Assembly (NCBI GenBank): GCA_046734335.1 | Contig: JBKPRA010000014.1 | Coordinates: forward strand, 17,773 to 81,772 | Length of the DNA: 64,000 nt | Source: DATBLE01 sp046734335 | GTDB lineage: Bacteria; Actinomycetota; Thermoleophilia; Gaiellales; Gaiellaceae | Direction: 5' to 3' | Shown here: positions 42,133 to 50,425 of the stretch, in pieces | How the letters are laid out: every line of letters starts with the position of its first letter | How positions within the stretch are numbered: the first letter of the stretch is position 1 | The notes under the pieces: generated by a model | Databases searched by the model: none | Seen by the model: only the letters and a program-made list of their open reading frames with translations | Told to the model about the DNA's origin: nothing | Made by a program: the position numbers and the translations under genes

Positions 42133-42620
42133 GACCCGACCGCCTTCAAGAGCGGCGGCGCGAGCGCGTGGCAGATCGCCACCGCGAGCGCGTCGGAGGC
42201 ATGGGTCGTCTTCGGTGGCGCGCGCAGTGCGAGGATCGTCCGCACCATCCGTTCGACCTGTCCCTTCTCGGCCCGCCCATAACCGCAGACCGCCTGCTTC
42301 ACGCGGCTCGGCGCGTACTCAGCGCACTCGACGCCGGCGAGCGCGGAGGCGACGAGTACGGCGCCCCGTGCCTGCCCGACCGAGAGCGCGGTGCGGGCGT
42401 CGGCGCCGACGAACGACTCCTCGAGTGCGACGGCATCCGGCGCGTGCTGCTCCACCAGCTCCCGGACGCCCTCGAAGATCGTCCTCAGGCGCAGCTCCGG
42501 GCGCTCGTGCGCCTCCGTGCGCCAGCACCCGTGGACGAGGGCCCGGAGGCGGCCGTCGCTTTCGTGGACCATCCCGTAACCGCACGCTGCCGTCCCCGGA
42601 TCGATGCCCAGAACTCTCAC
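42129..42620 (-). CDS. ruvC: Holliday junction resolvase RuvC
   Basis: 163 residues. Catalytic acids: Asp7 in GIDPGTAACGYG, Glu in VALEESFVG, and the C-terminal THASDALAVAICH pair. The motif VGQARGAVL with YAPSRVKQAVCGYGRAEKGQV is typical. It resolves the four-way junctions processed by RuvAB. Confidence 0.97.
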   Translation of the reverse strand: MRVLGIDPGTAACGYGMVHESDGRLRALVHGCWRTEAHERPELRLRTIFEGVRELVEQHAPDAVALEESFVGADARTALSVGQARGAVLVASALAGVECAEYAPSRVKQAVCGYGRAEKGQVERMVRTILALRAPPKTTHASDALAVAICHALAPPLLKAVGS

Positions 42621-42667
42621 GGGGTGAGGTTAAGCGCGGTGTCGGACGTTCCTTCGCACCACGAAAG

Positions 42668-43423
42668 CTAGACCGCGACAGCCTCCAGCACGCGCTCGGG
42701 GATGTCGAAGTTCGCGTAGACGTCCTGGACGTCGTCGTTCTCTTCGAGCCCGTCGATCAGCTTCAGCACCTTGCGTGCGACCGACTCGTCCTCGATCTCG
42801 ACCGTCGTCTTCGGCAGCATTGTCACCTCGGCGTCCGAGACGGCGATGCCCGCCGTCTCCAGCGCCTCGCGCACGGCGTTCAAGTCCTCCGGTGCACAAG
42901 TGACCTCGAAGGACGAGCCCTCCCCGGCCACGTCCTCCGCCCCCGCGTCGGCGGCCGCAAGGGTCAACTCGTCCTCGTCGGTCGAGTCCCGGTCGACCAG
43001 GACGACGCCTTTGCGCTCGAACAGCCACGCGACTGCGCCGGACTCGGCCAGGTTGCCGTCGTGTCGGGCGAAGATGTGCCGCACCTCGCCGGCCGTCCGG
43101 TTGCGGTTGTCGGTGAGCACGTCGACGTAGACGGCTACCCCGCCAGGCCCGTAGCCCTCGTACGAGATGTGCTCGTACGACGCAGCATCGGCGCCGGTGC
43201 CGCTCCCGCGCGCGATCGCCCGCTCGATGTTGTCCTTCGGCATCGAAGCGGCCCGCGCCTTCTCGATCGCGTTCTGGAGCGCGAGGTTCGCGGCCGGGTC
43301 CGGCCCACCGTCCTTCGCAGCGACGATCAGCGCGCGCGTCAGCTTAGTGAAGAGTTGCCCGCGCTTCGCGTCGGCGGCGCCTTTCTTGTGCTTGATCGAC
43401 GACCACTTGCTGTGCCCGGACAT
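42668..43423 (-). CDS. YebC/PmpR-family protein
   Basis: 251 residues, normal length. The start MSGHSKWSSIKHKKGAADAK is diagnostic; GGPDPAANLALQNAIEKARA, MPKDNIERAIARG, GYGPGGVAVYVDVLTDNRNR and NLAESGAVAWLFERKG follow. The family binds DNA or supports translation of difficult proline stretches in different bacteria. It lies 47 bp upstream of ruvC, a common gene order. Confidence 0.95.
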   Translation of the reverse strand: MSGHSKWSSIKHKKGAADAKRGQLFTKLTRALIVAAKDGGPDPAANLALQNAIEKARAASMPKDNIERAIARGSGTGADAASYEHISYEGYGPGGVAVYVDVLTDNRNRTAGEVRHIFARHDGNLAESGAVAWLFERKGVVLVDRDSTDEDELTLAAADAGAEDVAGEGSSFEVTCAPEDLNAVREALETAGIAVSDAEVTMLPKTTVEIEDESVARKVLKLIDGLEENDDVQDVYANFDIPERVLEAVAV

Positions 43424-43444
43424 CGACGCGAATTGTACGGGCCG

Positions 43445-44698
43445 TCATTCCAGCCGGTCCGCGAGATCGGGACGGCACCCGTGCGCCGCCCACCCGGCGG
43501 CGGTTCCGTCGTAGAGCCGGTCGCGGATGGTCGGGTCGGCGCCGAGCTCCAGCAGGAGGTCGACCACCTCCTCCTGTCCCGACTGGGCTGCGAGGTGGAG
43601 CGGCGGCACCCCCTCCCCGTGCGTCGGGCCGCCGAAGGTGCCACGCCCGTTCGGGTCGGCGCCGAGCTCGATCAGCCGGCGGATCGCCTCCACCCTCCCG
43701 TTCGCCGCCGCCCAGGCGAGCGGCGTGCCGCGGTATGGGTCGGCCTCGACGCTCGCGCCCAGCTCGACCAGTCGGTCGATCGCCTCCACGCGGTCCGCCT
43801 TCGCCGCCCAGACGAGCGCCTCGTCCAGGATCTCCTGCGGATCGTCCGAGGGGTGCCAGGCGGGGAAGCCGCCGTGCGGGCGGTAGAACGCACGATGCGC
43901 GCCGGCGGCGGGCGTGCCCGCCAGCTCGTCGATCAGGTCGACCAGGCCCAGCCCGGCTGCGACGCGCAGGTTGCGCGGCTCGAGCCCGAGCAGGTCGACC
44001 ACCTCGCGGTGCCCCCAGAAGAGCGCCGCCACCAGCGGGGTGCCGCCGTTCCCCCGGGCCGAGAGGTCCGTGTGGGCACCGGCGGCGAGCGCGAGCTCCG
44101 CGAGCGGGCGGTCGTTCGAGTAGCCCGCCTGGTGGAGCTTCGTCCAGCCGTAGTCGTTGCCGCGGTTGACGTCCGCCCCGCGCTCGAGCAGCAGCTTCAC
44201 GCTCTCCAGGTCGCCTGCCATTCCGAGCAGGTCGTTGCCGTTCGTGCCCCGCGTGCGGACGAGTTCGGGATACACGTCGAGCAGCTCGGCCAGGCGGTCG
44301 CGATCGCCGTCCTCGACTGCCCGGTAGGCGAGCATGAAGGGAGTCGGCTGCTCGTCGCCGCTTGCGAGCGCGGTCACGTGCTTCGTCAGCCCGACCCAGC
44401 TCGGGTAGCCGTGCCGCTGCGCGAGGTCCCGGCGGGCCGACGCGATGGAGACGCCGTTGACGGTGGCGATGCCTTCTGCGCGGCCCTCGTAGTACTCGAG
44501 ATCCGTTCGGAACGGCTGCTCGGCGAGTTCGTGGACGAGCGCCGGCCAGCTGGAGAAGCCCTGCTCGCGCGCGAGCACGGTCTGGGCGCTCGCGAGCTTC
44601 ACCGGCAGGTCGCCCATTCGTGCGTGCGCCTGCGGGTCGCCGGCCCGCGCGGCCCTGGCGAGCTCCTTCGCCTGCTTGCGAAGCTGTTCGAGGTTCAT
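43445..44698 (-). CDS. Ankyrin-repeat protein
   Basis: 417 residues. The N-terminal 110 residues contain two similar units (REQGFSSWPALVHELAEQ, AQRHGYPSWVGLTKHVTALA). About eight ankyrin repeats follow, including DLESVKLLLERGADVNRGND, RVEAIRRLIELGADPNGRGT and GQEEVVDLLLELGADPTIRD. No enzymatic domain or signal peptide, so it is probably a cytoplasmic protein-binding scaffold. It ends close to yebC on the same strand; the partner is not identifiable from sequence. Confidence 0.9.
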   Translation of the reverse strand: MNLEQLRKQAKELARAARAGDPQAHARMGDLPVKLASAQTVLAREQGFSSWPALVHELAEQPFRTDLEYYEGRAEGIATVNGVSIASARRDLAQRHGYPSWVGLTKHVTALASGDEQPTPFMLAYRAVEDGDRDRLAELLDVYPELVRTRGTNGNDLLGMAGDLESVKLLLERGADVNRGNDYGWTKLHQAGYSNDRPLAELALAAGAHTDLSARGNGGTPLVAALFWGHREVVDLLGLEPRNLRVAAGLGLVDLIDELAGTPAAGAHRAFYRPHGGFPAWHPSDDPQEILDEALVWAAKADRVEAIDRLVELGASVEADPYRGTPLAWAAANGRVEAIRRLIELGADPNGRGTFGGPTHGEGVPPLHLAAQSGQEEVVDLLLELGADPTIRDRLYDGTAAGWAAHGCRPDLADRLE

Positions 44699-44830
44699 GT
44701 CGACCTCCTCCCTCTGAGGCCCGTGTCCGCGGCGGGCGGGGAAAGAGATCGATTCGTCCCTGCGGTGCTGACTGGAGGTGGGCTCAGCCCTTCCCGCGGA
44801 CCGGGTGCGCCCTCGCGCGCAGACCCGATG

Positions 44831-45706
44831 CTAGCTCAGAGGCTCGAGAGTGTCCTTGTCGCGCCGCCAGAAGACCATGCCAAGGAGCGCGAGAAAAAGA
44901 CCCAGGCACAGAAACGCGACAGGGCCTGCCCAGGACGCGGGACCGCTGGGTGACTCCCGGCCGAAGATTTCGACGCTTCCGCTCGAACCGCCGCCGACCG
45001 CGTAGTGCCAGGTGGCGAGGAAGAGCCCGATCGTGCCGAGCACCGCGTAGCTGGACCGCCTGATCCCGGCGCCGACGGCCATGAAGACGATCCCGAGGAC
45101 GATGATCAGCGCCCACTGGAAGTCGGACGAATGCCACCAGTAGAGGAGCGCGCCGCCGATCGTCAGGCCGGCGACGACGTGCACCCAGAATCCGTAGGGC
45201 CGGGTGTCGCCGCCGTCATTGGCGAGCCCCATCACAAACAGGAAGAGGCCGACGAAGAGTGTCACCCACGCGCTCCAGTTTCCGCCGCTCGAGAGGAGGT
45301 CGGTGATGAAGTACCAGCCGAGGCCCGCGAGCACGAGCGCGAACAGCGGGAACTTGAAGATGCCGAGGTCGACGGACGCGGCGATCAGGACGAGCAGTTG
45401 CAGGGCGAGGATGCCGATGTGGAAACCGCCGAGCGGCTTGTCGTCGGGCAGCCAGCCGAACCAGGAGAAAAAAGCCCCCACCATCAGCGCGAAGAGCCCG
45501 AGGCCGACGAATCCGAAGAGGCCGGCGGCGACCCGGTGACCGCGACCCAGCAGGCCGAACGCCAGCACCTCCGCGAGCGCCCAGAACAGCACCGACCAGC
45601 CGGCAAAGGCTCCTTTCCCATGATCGTCGGAGATCACCCCGAGCCAGGCGACCGCCGCGACCAGAGCCGTCAGCGCGCCCGTGTACGCGAGGAACGACCC
45701 GGTCAT
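44831..45706 (-). CDS. Multi-spanning membrane protein of unknown function
   Basis: 291 residues from the ATG at 45706 (GTGs at 45724 and 45730 are alternatives). Eight to nine hydrophobic helices alternate with short loops, for example LAYTGALTALVAAVAWLGVI, LFGFVGLGLFALMVGAFFSW and WALIIVLGIVFMAVGAGI, ending in FWRRDKDTLEPLS. Aromatic residues at helix ends suggest a folded membrane domain. I do not recognise the family. It is divergent from the AIR-synthase-like gene. Confidence 0.7.
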   Translation of the reverse strand: MTGSFLAYTGALTALVAAVAWLGVISDDHGKGAFAGWSVLFWALAEVLAFGLLGRGHRVAAGLFGFVGLGLFALMVGAFFSWFGWLPDDKPLGGFHIGILALQLLVLIAASVDLGIFKFPLFALVLAGLGWYFITDLLSSGGNWSAWVTLFVGLFLFVMGLANDGGDTRPYGFWVHVVAGLTIGGALLYWWHSSDFQWALIIVLGIVFMAVGAGIRRSSYAVLGTIGLFLATWHYAVGGGSSGSVEIFGRESPSGPASWAGPVAFLCLGLFLALLGMVFWRRDKDTLEPLS

Positions 45707-45796
45707 CCAGGGTGCGCGGTTCACCGCCACGCGCCGATCATGAGGCGTCGCCCGGACGGATCCCGGCCCCTCTCGCCGCCTCTCTAAGCTAGGCAG

Positions 45797-46840
45797 GTGG
45801 ACGAAAAACGCGTGGTTCTGCCTGTCGGCAAGCTGCCGGGCGAGCTGCTCGGTCGGTTGATCGCCGCGTATGGATCGAGCGATCCGACGGTGCTCGTCGG
45901 GCCCGGTATCGGAGGCGACGCCGCGGCCATCGACCTGGACGCGACGACACTCGTCGTCAAGTCCGATCCGATCACCTTCGCAAGCGAGAGCCCTGCCCAG
46001 TACCTCGTCGACGTCAACGCCAACGATCTCGCGTGCCTCGGAGCGACGCCTCGCTGGATGATGGTCACCGCGCTCCTGCCGGTGGGAACGAGCGAGGACG
46101 AGGTCGAGGCCCACTTCCGCGAGCTGCGCGATGCCTGCGTCGGACGGGGTGTTTCGCTCGTCGGCGGTCACACGGAGATCACATCGGCGGTCAGCCGCCC
46201 GATCCTGGTCGGCGTTCTCCTCGGCGAGGCCAGGAAGGGGGCGCTGCTCCGTCCGGGCGGCGCGGGCCCCGGGGACGTCCTCCTGCTGACGAAGGCGCTG
46301 GCGATCGAAGGCACTGCACTCCTGGCACGCGAGCTCGGGGACCGGCTCGTCGCCGACGTCGGCCCGGAGATCGTCGAGCGTGCCGCGACCTTTCTCGCCG
46401 ATCCGGGCATCTCGGTCGTCCTGGAAGCGATGGCCGTCCTTGACGCCGGCGGGGTGACCGCGTTGCACGACCCCACCGAAGGGGGCCTGGCGACCGGTGT
46501 GCGCGAGCTCGTGCTCTCCGCCGGTGGCGGTGTCGCGGTGGATCACGACGCCGTGCCGGTGCTACCGGAGACGGCAGCGATCGCCGCAGCGCTCGACATC
46601 GATCCGCTCGGGATGCTGGCATCTGGCAGCCTGCTGGTCGCGGCAGAAGTGGGCGCGGTCGACGGCCTGGTAGCGGCCTGCGACGCGATCGGCGTTCGCC
46701 TGACCCGGATCGGCGAGGTGACCGATCAGGCGGGCAGGTTCACGCTTCGCGTCGACGGAGACGAGCGGGAGCTGCCGGTATACGAGAGCGACGAGGTCGC
46801 CCGCTCGCTCAGCGGTGCCGCCGGCCTGTCAGCCGACTAG
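45797..46840 (+). CDS. HypE-like AIR-synthase family protein, orphan
   Basis: 347 residues from a GTG. The fold is that of PurM/HypE/ThiL: VGPGIGGDAAAIDLD, VVKSDPITFASE, VDVNANDLACLGATPRWMM, SLVGGHTEI and the C-terminal LHDPTEGGLATGVREL. HypE proper ends in a Cys that carries the thiocyanate for hydrogenase assembly. This chain ends in GLSAD with no Cys, and no hyp or hydrogenase gene is near. It is therefore more likely an ATP-dependent enzyme of another pathway. It converges on the hydrolase gene with a 12-bp overlap. Confidence 0.75.
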   Translation: MDEKRVVLPVGKLPGELLGRLIAAYGSSDPTVLVGPGIGGDAAAIDLDATTLVVKSDPITFASESPAQYLVDVNANDLACLGATPRWMMVTALLPVGTSEDEVEAHFRELRDACVGRGVSLVGGHTEITSAVSRPILVGVLLGEARKGALLRPGGAGPGDVLLLTKALAIEGTALLARELGDRLVADVGPEIVERAATFLADPGISVVLEAMAVLDAGGVTALHDPTEGGLATGVRELVLSAGGGVAVDHDAVPVLPETAAIAAALDIDPLGMLASGSLLVAAEVGAVDGLVAACDAIGVRLTRIGEVTDQAGRFTLRVDGDERELPVYESDEVARSLSGAAGLSAD

Positions 46841-47677
46841 GAAGGAGATCACCTCGTCGCGGAAGCGGTCACGGGCCTCGACGAAGATGAAGTGGCCGCA
46901 GTCCGGCAGGACCACCGTCGTCTGGTCTGGAACGTCGGCGAAGTCGGTCGCGCAGACCGGACCGGTGATGAAGTCATCCTCGCCGGTGATCACCAGCGTC
47001 GGTGCCGTGATCGACAACAGCTCGGGACGCAGGTCGAACGTGTTGAAGATCTCGTTGTTGAAGAGCAGCAGCGCGTCGGCGACCGGCACCTCGCCGCGGA
47101 GAGTGTCGAGGTACGTCTGCTCGGCTTCGCCGTAGCGCGCGAAGTAGAAGGGGAACTCGCGGATCGCCAGCTCGCCGAGCTCCTCGTCGGTGTCGAAGCG
47201 GCCGGCCTGCTCGTCCTCGAGCGCGGCGCGGGCGTCGGCGTACCACGGCTCGGCTGCTTTCGCGTCCATGGCCGCCTCCATCACGGCCTCCTGCTCGGCG
47301 GCGAAACGGGCCAGCGTGCTGGCGAGGACGAGCCGTTCGACGCGGTCCGGATGGCCGGCGGCGTAGGCAGCGGCAACCATGCCACCATGCGAGTGGCCGA
47401 GCAGGAGCATTCGCTCCAGCCCGACGTGCGCGCGCAGCTCGTCGAGGTCCGAGACGTAGTCGCCGGTCGCGTATGCGCGCGGGTCGGCCGGGCGGTCGGA
47501 GCCCTCGCTGCCGCGCGGGTTGAGCATGACCAGCGTGAACGACGCGCCCAGGCCGGCCAGGTCGCCGAAGTACCGTGCCGAGAACCCCGGCCCGCCGGGA
47601 TGGCAGACGAGCACCGGCCCATCCCCCTCGCGGCGGTACGAAAGCGCGCGGCCGTCGGCCGTGCGGAACGACTCCAC
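46829..47677 (-). CDS. Alpha/beta hydrolase (proline iminopeptidase-like)
   Basis: 282 residues. Oxyanion motif CHPGGPGFSARYFGDLAGLG, nucleophile elbow LLGHSHGGMVAAAYA, an acidic residue in VITGEDDFITG and the terminal His in LPDCGHFIFVEA give a complete triad. MLNPRGSEGSDRP also resembles the peptidase S33 family. Aminopeptidase or esterase activity is possible. No signal peptide. Confidence 0.88.
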   Translation of the reverse strand: MESFRTADGRALSYRREGDGPVLVCHPGGPGFSARYFGDLAGLGASFTLVMLNPRGSEGSDRPADPRAYATGDYVSDLDELRAHVGLERMLLLGHSHGGMVAAAYAAGHPDRVERLVLASTLARFAAEQEAVMEAAMDAKAAEPWYADARAALEDEQAGRFDTDEELGELAIREFPFYFARYGEAEQTYLDTLRGEVPVADALLLFNNEIFNTFDLRPELLSITAPTLVITGEDDFITGPVCATDFADVPDQTTVVLPDCGHFIFVEARDRFRDEVISFLVG

Positions 47678-47691
47678 GCGGCGAGACTAGA

Positions 47692-48417
47692 TCACTCGGA
47701 GACGCCGGGCTCGATCAGGCCCGTCTCCTCCGGCCCAGGCGCCTCGACCGGCCGCCGGAGGAAGAGGTACTCGTAGAGCAGCGCGGCGATCACGCCGCCG
47801 GCGAACGGGCCGACGTAGAAGATCCACGTATAGCTCTCCCAGACGTTGTAGACGAGCTGGGGCCCGAACGCACGCGCGGGATTTATCGCTGCGCCGGTCA
47901 GCGGACCGCCCGTGAGGATGTCCATCGTGACCACGAGCCCGATCCCAAAGCCGGCGACCGCCCTGAAGGCCCCACGCTCGTCGACGGCCGTGGCGAAGAC
48001 GGCAATGACGAGGAAGGCCGTCATGATCGCCTCCAGCACCATCCCGGCGCCGCTGCCCACGGACGGGTGCAGGAGCGGCGCCCCGAGCCGCGCGGGAGCG
48101 ATCGCCTCCTTGGGGAAGATCCACCAGAGGAGCAGAGACGCGACCACCGCGCCGCCGAACTGCATCAGCCAGTAGACGCAGGCGAGCGGCGTCTTGATCC
48201 GGCGGGTCGCGACGAACCCGAGCGTGATCGCCGGATTGAAGTGGCCGCCTGAGATGTGCGCGAGCGCAGTGACCATCACTGCGATCGCGAGCCCCTGCGC
48301 GACGGCGACCCCGATCAGGCCTCCCGAGCCGACCATGATCGCACCCCCGGCCACGAAGACCAGAGTGAACGTGCCGATGAATTCGGCCGTTCCTCGGCGA
48401 AGGTGGTCGCCTTCCAC
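47692..48417 (-). CDS. MIP-family channel (aquaporin)
   Basis: 241 residues, six membrane helices and two half-helices. The two pore motifs are NPA at 61-63 (ISGGHFNPAITLG) and NPA at 179-181 followed by Arg182 (AAINPARAFGP). The long form and selectivity region resemble AqpM/AqpZ-type water channels rather than glycerol facilitators, which have longer loops near the second NPA. It conducts water, possibly other small neutral solutes. Confidence 0.9.
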   Translation of the reverse strand: MEGDHLRRGTAEFIGTFTLVFVAGGAIMVGSGGLIGVAVAQGLAIAVMVTALAHISGGHFNPAITLGFVATRRIKTPLACVYWLMQFGGAVVASLLLWWIFPKEAIAPARLGAPLLHPSVGSGAGMVLEAIMTAFLVIAVFATAVDERGAFRAVAGFGIGLVVTMDILTGGPLTGAAINPARAFGPQLVYNVWESYTWIFYVGPFAGGVIAALLYEYLFLRRPVEAPGPEETGLIEPGVSE

Positions 48418-48754
48418 GCGAGGCGGAGGCTAGAGGGCCGGTCGGACGGAAATGGTGAGCCGTCCGGGACCAAGAGTTCGCCGAGCCGGTTGCGCTTTCG
48501 TCCGCCTAGCCGACCGACCTTCCGCTTCCGCGTACTGCCGCCCGGCTGGGCCTCGACCTAATCGCGCTCCGTGCTCGGCGCAATCAGCAACCTAGAGAGT
48601 TCGGACCTGTCCCGCAAGAGGGCGTCTAACGGTTTTTGCCGCAATTTGCGAACCGGTTCTGGGGGTCGAGTCGGGCCGACGCTCCGTTCTATTCTCCGCC
48701 CGTCTTGCCCATCCGAGGAGGGGGTCGACCTTCCGCGTTACGCTGGGTGATGCG
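48418..48754. other. Gap before the tRNA gene, no gene seen
   Basis: 337 bases between the aquaporin start and the tRNA. All frames are short or broken. It should contain promoters for both flanking genes, but I see no convincing -35/-10 pair. A slightly AT-richer stretch (CGGTTTTTGCCGCAATTTGC) lies around 48630. Confidence 0.5.
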
Positions 48755-48828
48755 GGGCCCGTAGCTCAGCTGGTCAGAGCAGCGGACTCATAATCCGTGT
48801 GTCCCAGGTTCGAGTCCTGGCGGGCCCA
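48755..48828 (+). tRNA. tRNA with anticodon CAU (Met or Ile2)
   Basis: A full cloverleaf. Acceptor GGGCCCG pairs with CGGGCCC (48821-48827) and the discriminator is A. D-stem GCTC/GAGC, anticodon stem GCGGA/TCCGT with loop CTCATAA, variable loop GTGTC, T-arm CCAGG-TTCGAGT-CCTGG. The CCA end is not encoded. CAU can be elongator Met, initiator or lysidine-modified Ile; the first base pair G-C rules against the initiator, and ACTCATAAT occurs in both other types. It is the integration site of the following element(s). Confidence 0.93.
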
Positions 48829-48868
48829 CAAGAAAAGCCCCGGAAATCGGGGCTTTTCTGCGTCTCAG
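48821..48868 (+). repeat. Attachment-site copy 1 (48-bp direct repeat with tRNA 3' end)
   Basis: Starts in the acceptor stem of the tRNA and runs through the terminator to CGTCTCAG. An exact copy stands at 53599-53646, and similarity continues loosely for another 25 bases. A tRNA 3' end duplicated at the far side of an integrase gene is the classical signature of site-specific integration. Confidence 0.85.
48831..48862 (+). terminator. Intrinsic terminator of the tRNA
   Basis: Twelve perfect base pairs (AGAAAAGCCCCG, loop GAAAT, CGGGGCTTTTCT) with a T-run in the descending arm. It is duplicated at 53609-53637 as part of the direct repeat. Confidence 0.85.
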
Positions 48869-48898
48869 TCCTCGCTTGAGGGCAAGGCACCCCGTGCG

Positions 48899-48917
48899 TT
48901 GCGTACAGATTGCGTAC
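48899..48917 (+). promoter_or_regulatory. Direct repeats TTGCGTAC at the attachment/integrase junction
   Basis: TTGCGTAC occurs at 48899-48906 and 48910-48917, 11 bp start to start, about 30 bp after the attachment repeat and 40 bp before the integrase start. The position suits arm-type integrase sites or an operator for the integrase gene. Confidence 0.4.
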
Positions 48918-48957
48918 GATGTGGATGCTCCCAGCCGCTACGCAAGAGAGAGGCTCG

Positions 48958-50112
48958 ATGGCATCACTGAGGGCCCGTCATTCGAAAAAGTGCGCTCTTG
49001 GTGGTCGCGAGACAGCGGCGCCCCACGTCGAGCGCGACAGGATCGACGGATGCACGTGCAAGCCCATGTACTCGATTCGCGGCGCAGCCGGCCAGGGCTA
49101 TGAGGCGATCGGCCGCGATCTTCGGTCCGCTCTCCGCGCGCTCGCGAAGCGGCAAGCCGACGAGGACGAGGGGCTGTATCGAGCGATCGAGAACCTGCGG
49201 TTTGAACAGTGGGCGGATCGCTGGCTCGAGCAGCTCGAGCGGCCGAAGGAGAAGACCGTCGACGGCTACGAGCGCACGATCGCCTATGCCAAGGAGGCGT
49301 TCGGCAAGAAGCCCGTTCGGCGAGTCTCCCCCACCGACGTCGCCGATCTCCTGAAGTCGCTGCGCAAGCGCAAGCTCTCGCCGTCGACTCAGGCGCAGCA
49401 CCTTCGCGTGCTTGGCGCCTGCTTCCGCAGCGCGGTCGTCCACGGCCATGTGGCACAGAACCCGATCGACCGGTTACCCGACCCTGAGCGGCCCCGTTCC
49501 GAGACGCGAGAGTCCGCCTACTTCACCGACGACGAGCTTCCCCGCCTCCTCGCCGAACTGCCCGCCGGCCTATGGGCCACGCTCGCCCGGGTCGCGCTCG
49601 CGACGGGGATGCGCCAGGGCGAGCTCTCCGCTCTCACCTGGGGCGACGTCGACCTGACCAGCGGCACCATCCGCGTCCGCCGCAGCTACAGCGCCGGCAA
49701 GCTCGGACAGACCAAGGGCCGCCTCGCCCGTACCGTCGATCTGCCCGACGAGACGACCAAGCTGCTCGGCGAATGGTGGGGCGAGGCGGGCGGGCCTGAC
49801 GACGCCGAGCTCGTCTTCCCGCGCGAAGACGGCGGCGGCTACCAGCCGTTCTGGCGGTACACGAAGGTTCTCTACTCCGCGATGAAGCGCGCTGGGGTCC
49901 CCCGTGAAGGGCCGACCGGCGAGGAGCGCACGTTCCACAGCGCGCGGCACACCTACGCGCGGAAGGTGCTCGAGCAGGGCATCCCGATCTCGTGGCTGTC
50001 GCGTCAGCTCGGCCACTCGTCCGAGGCGGTCACGGACAAGCACTACGGACACTGGTCGCGTGCGCGCTCCCGTCAGGAGGCGGAGCGGTTGCGCGGCGCG
50101 TTCGCGTTCTGA
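48958..50112 (+). CDS. Tyrosine recombinase/phage-type integrase
   Basis: 384 residues from the ATG at 48958, preceded by a GAGAGG stretch. A possible arm-binding N-terminus with Cys (GCTCKPMYSIRG), a core-binding SAM-like domain (about 83-175) and the catalytic domain follow. Catalytic residues are Arg219 (ATGMRQGEL), a Lys near 253, His327/Arg330 (HSARHTYA), His353 (LGHSS) and Tyr363 (DKHYGHW): a full set. The gene lies directly behind the tRNA and attachment repeat. Its last codons run into a tRNA-Lys 3' fragment. It should catalyse integration and excision of the element. Confidence 0.93.
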   Translation: MASLRARHSKKCALGGRETAAPHVERDRIDGCTCKPMYSIRGAAGQGYEAIGRDLRSALRALAKRQADEDEGLYRAIENLRFEQWADRWLEQLERPKEKTVDGYERTIAYAKEAFGKKPVRRVSPTDVADLLKSLRKRKLSPSTQAQHLRVLGACFRSAVVHGHVAQNPIDRLPDPERPRSETRESAYFTDDELPRLLAELPAGLWATLARVALATGMRQGELSALTWGDVDLTSGTIRVRRSYSAGKLGQTKGRLARTVDLPDETTKLLGEWWGEAGGPDDAELVFPREDGGGYQPFWRYTKVLYSAMKRAGVPREGPTGEERTFHSARHTYARKVLEQGIPISWLSRQLGHSSEAVTDKHYGHWSRARSRQEAERLRGAFAF

Positions 50113-50154
50113 CTCTTAATCCCAAGGTCGAAGGTTCGAATCCTTCACGGCCCA
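50111..50154 (+). repeat. 3' half of a tRNA-Lys(CUU) gene, attachment-site remnant
   Basis: GACTCTTAATC is an anticodon loop with CTT; the T-arm GAAGG-TTCGAAT-CCTTC and acceptor strand ACGGCCC with A follow. The 5' half is missing: the integrase stop codon lies at its left edge. It therefore cannot be a functional tRNA here and looks like an attachment core from an integration at a tRNA-Lys gene. Confidence 0.75.
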
Positions 50155-50157
50155 TTC

Positions 50158-50200
50158 CGGCCCGCATGGTCAAGCCGTTCTTGCGCAACCATGCGGGCCG
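50158..50200 (+). terminator. Thirteen-base inverted repeat behind the integrase
   Basis: CGGCCCGCATGGT (50158-50170) and ACCATGCGGGCCG (50188-50200) are perfectly complementary around a 17-base spacer. It is a likely transcription end for the integrase, or a recognition site of the element. Confidence 0.55.
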
Positions 50201-50232
50201 TCCGTCCCGTTGAGCACGCCGAACGACACCGC

Positions 50233-50257
50233 GGGCATACCTATGTAGATACCTCGC
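50233..50257 (+). repeat. 25-bp direct repeat, left copy
   Basis: GGGCATACCTATGTAGATAC plus CTCGC. The second copy at 52132-52156 differs by one base. The pair encloses about 1.9 kb containing the DUF1254 gene, which suggests insertion or duplication of that module. The 170 bases between this copy and the next gene hold no ORF. Confidence 0.7.
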
Positions 50258-50425
50258 GTTCGACGCCCGGGGACGAGGCGAACGACGGCTACCGGCTCTA
50301 CGTCCCGCAGGTAGCGAGCGATCTGCCCATATGCGCTGCTTAGTTCATACCAACCGGGCTACGAAGAACGTCTCCAGGGCACTTACGGTCGTGGCTTCGG
50401 CAGGCGACTAGGAGGAGCAATTGTC

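Noticed and set aside
42068..44953. A 961-codon open frame on the plus strand
   Set aside because: It runs antisense to ruvC, yebC and the ankyrin gene and has the low-complexity composition of a shadow frame.
45797..46840. hypE of a hydrogenase system
   Set aside because: The essential C-terminal Cys is absent and no hydrogenase or hyp gene is nearby.
50111..50154. A functional tRNA-Lys gene
   Set aside because: The acceptor 5' strand, D-arm and left half of the anticodon stem are missing; the integrase coding region occupies their place.
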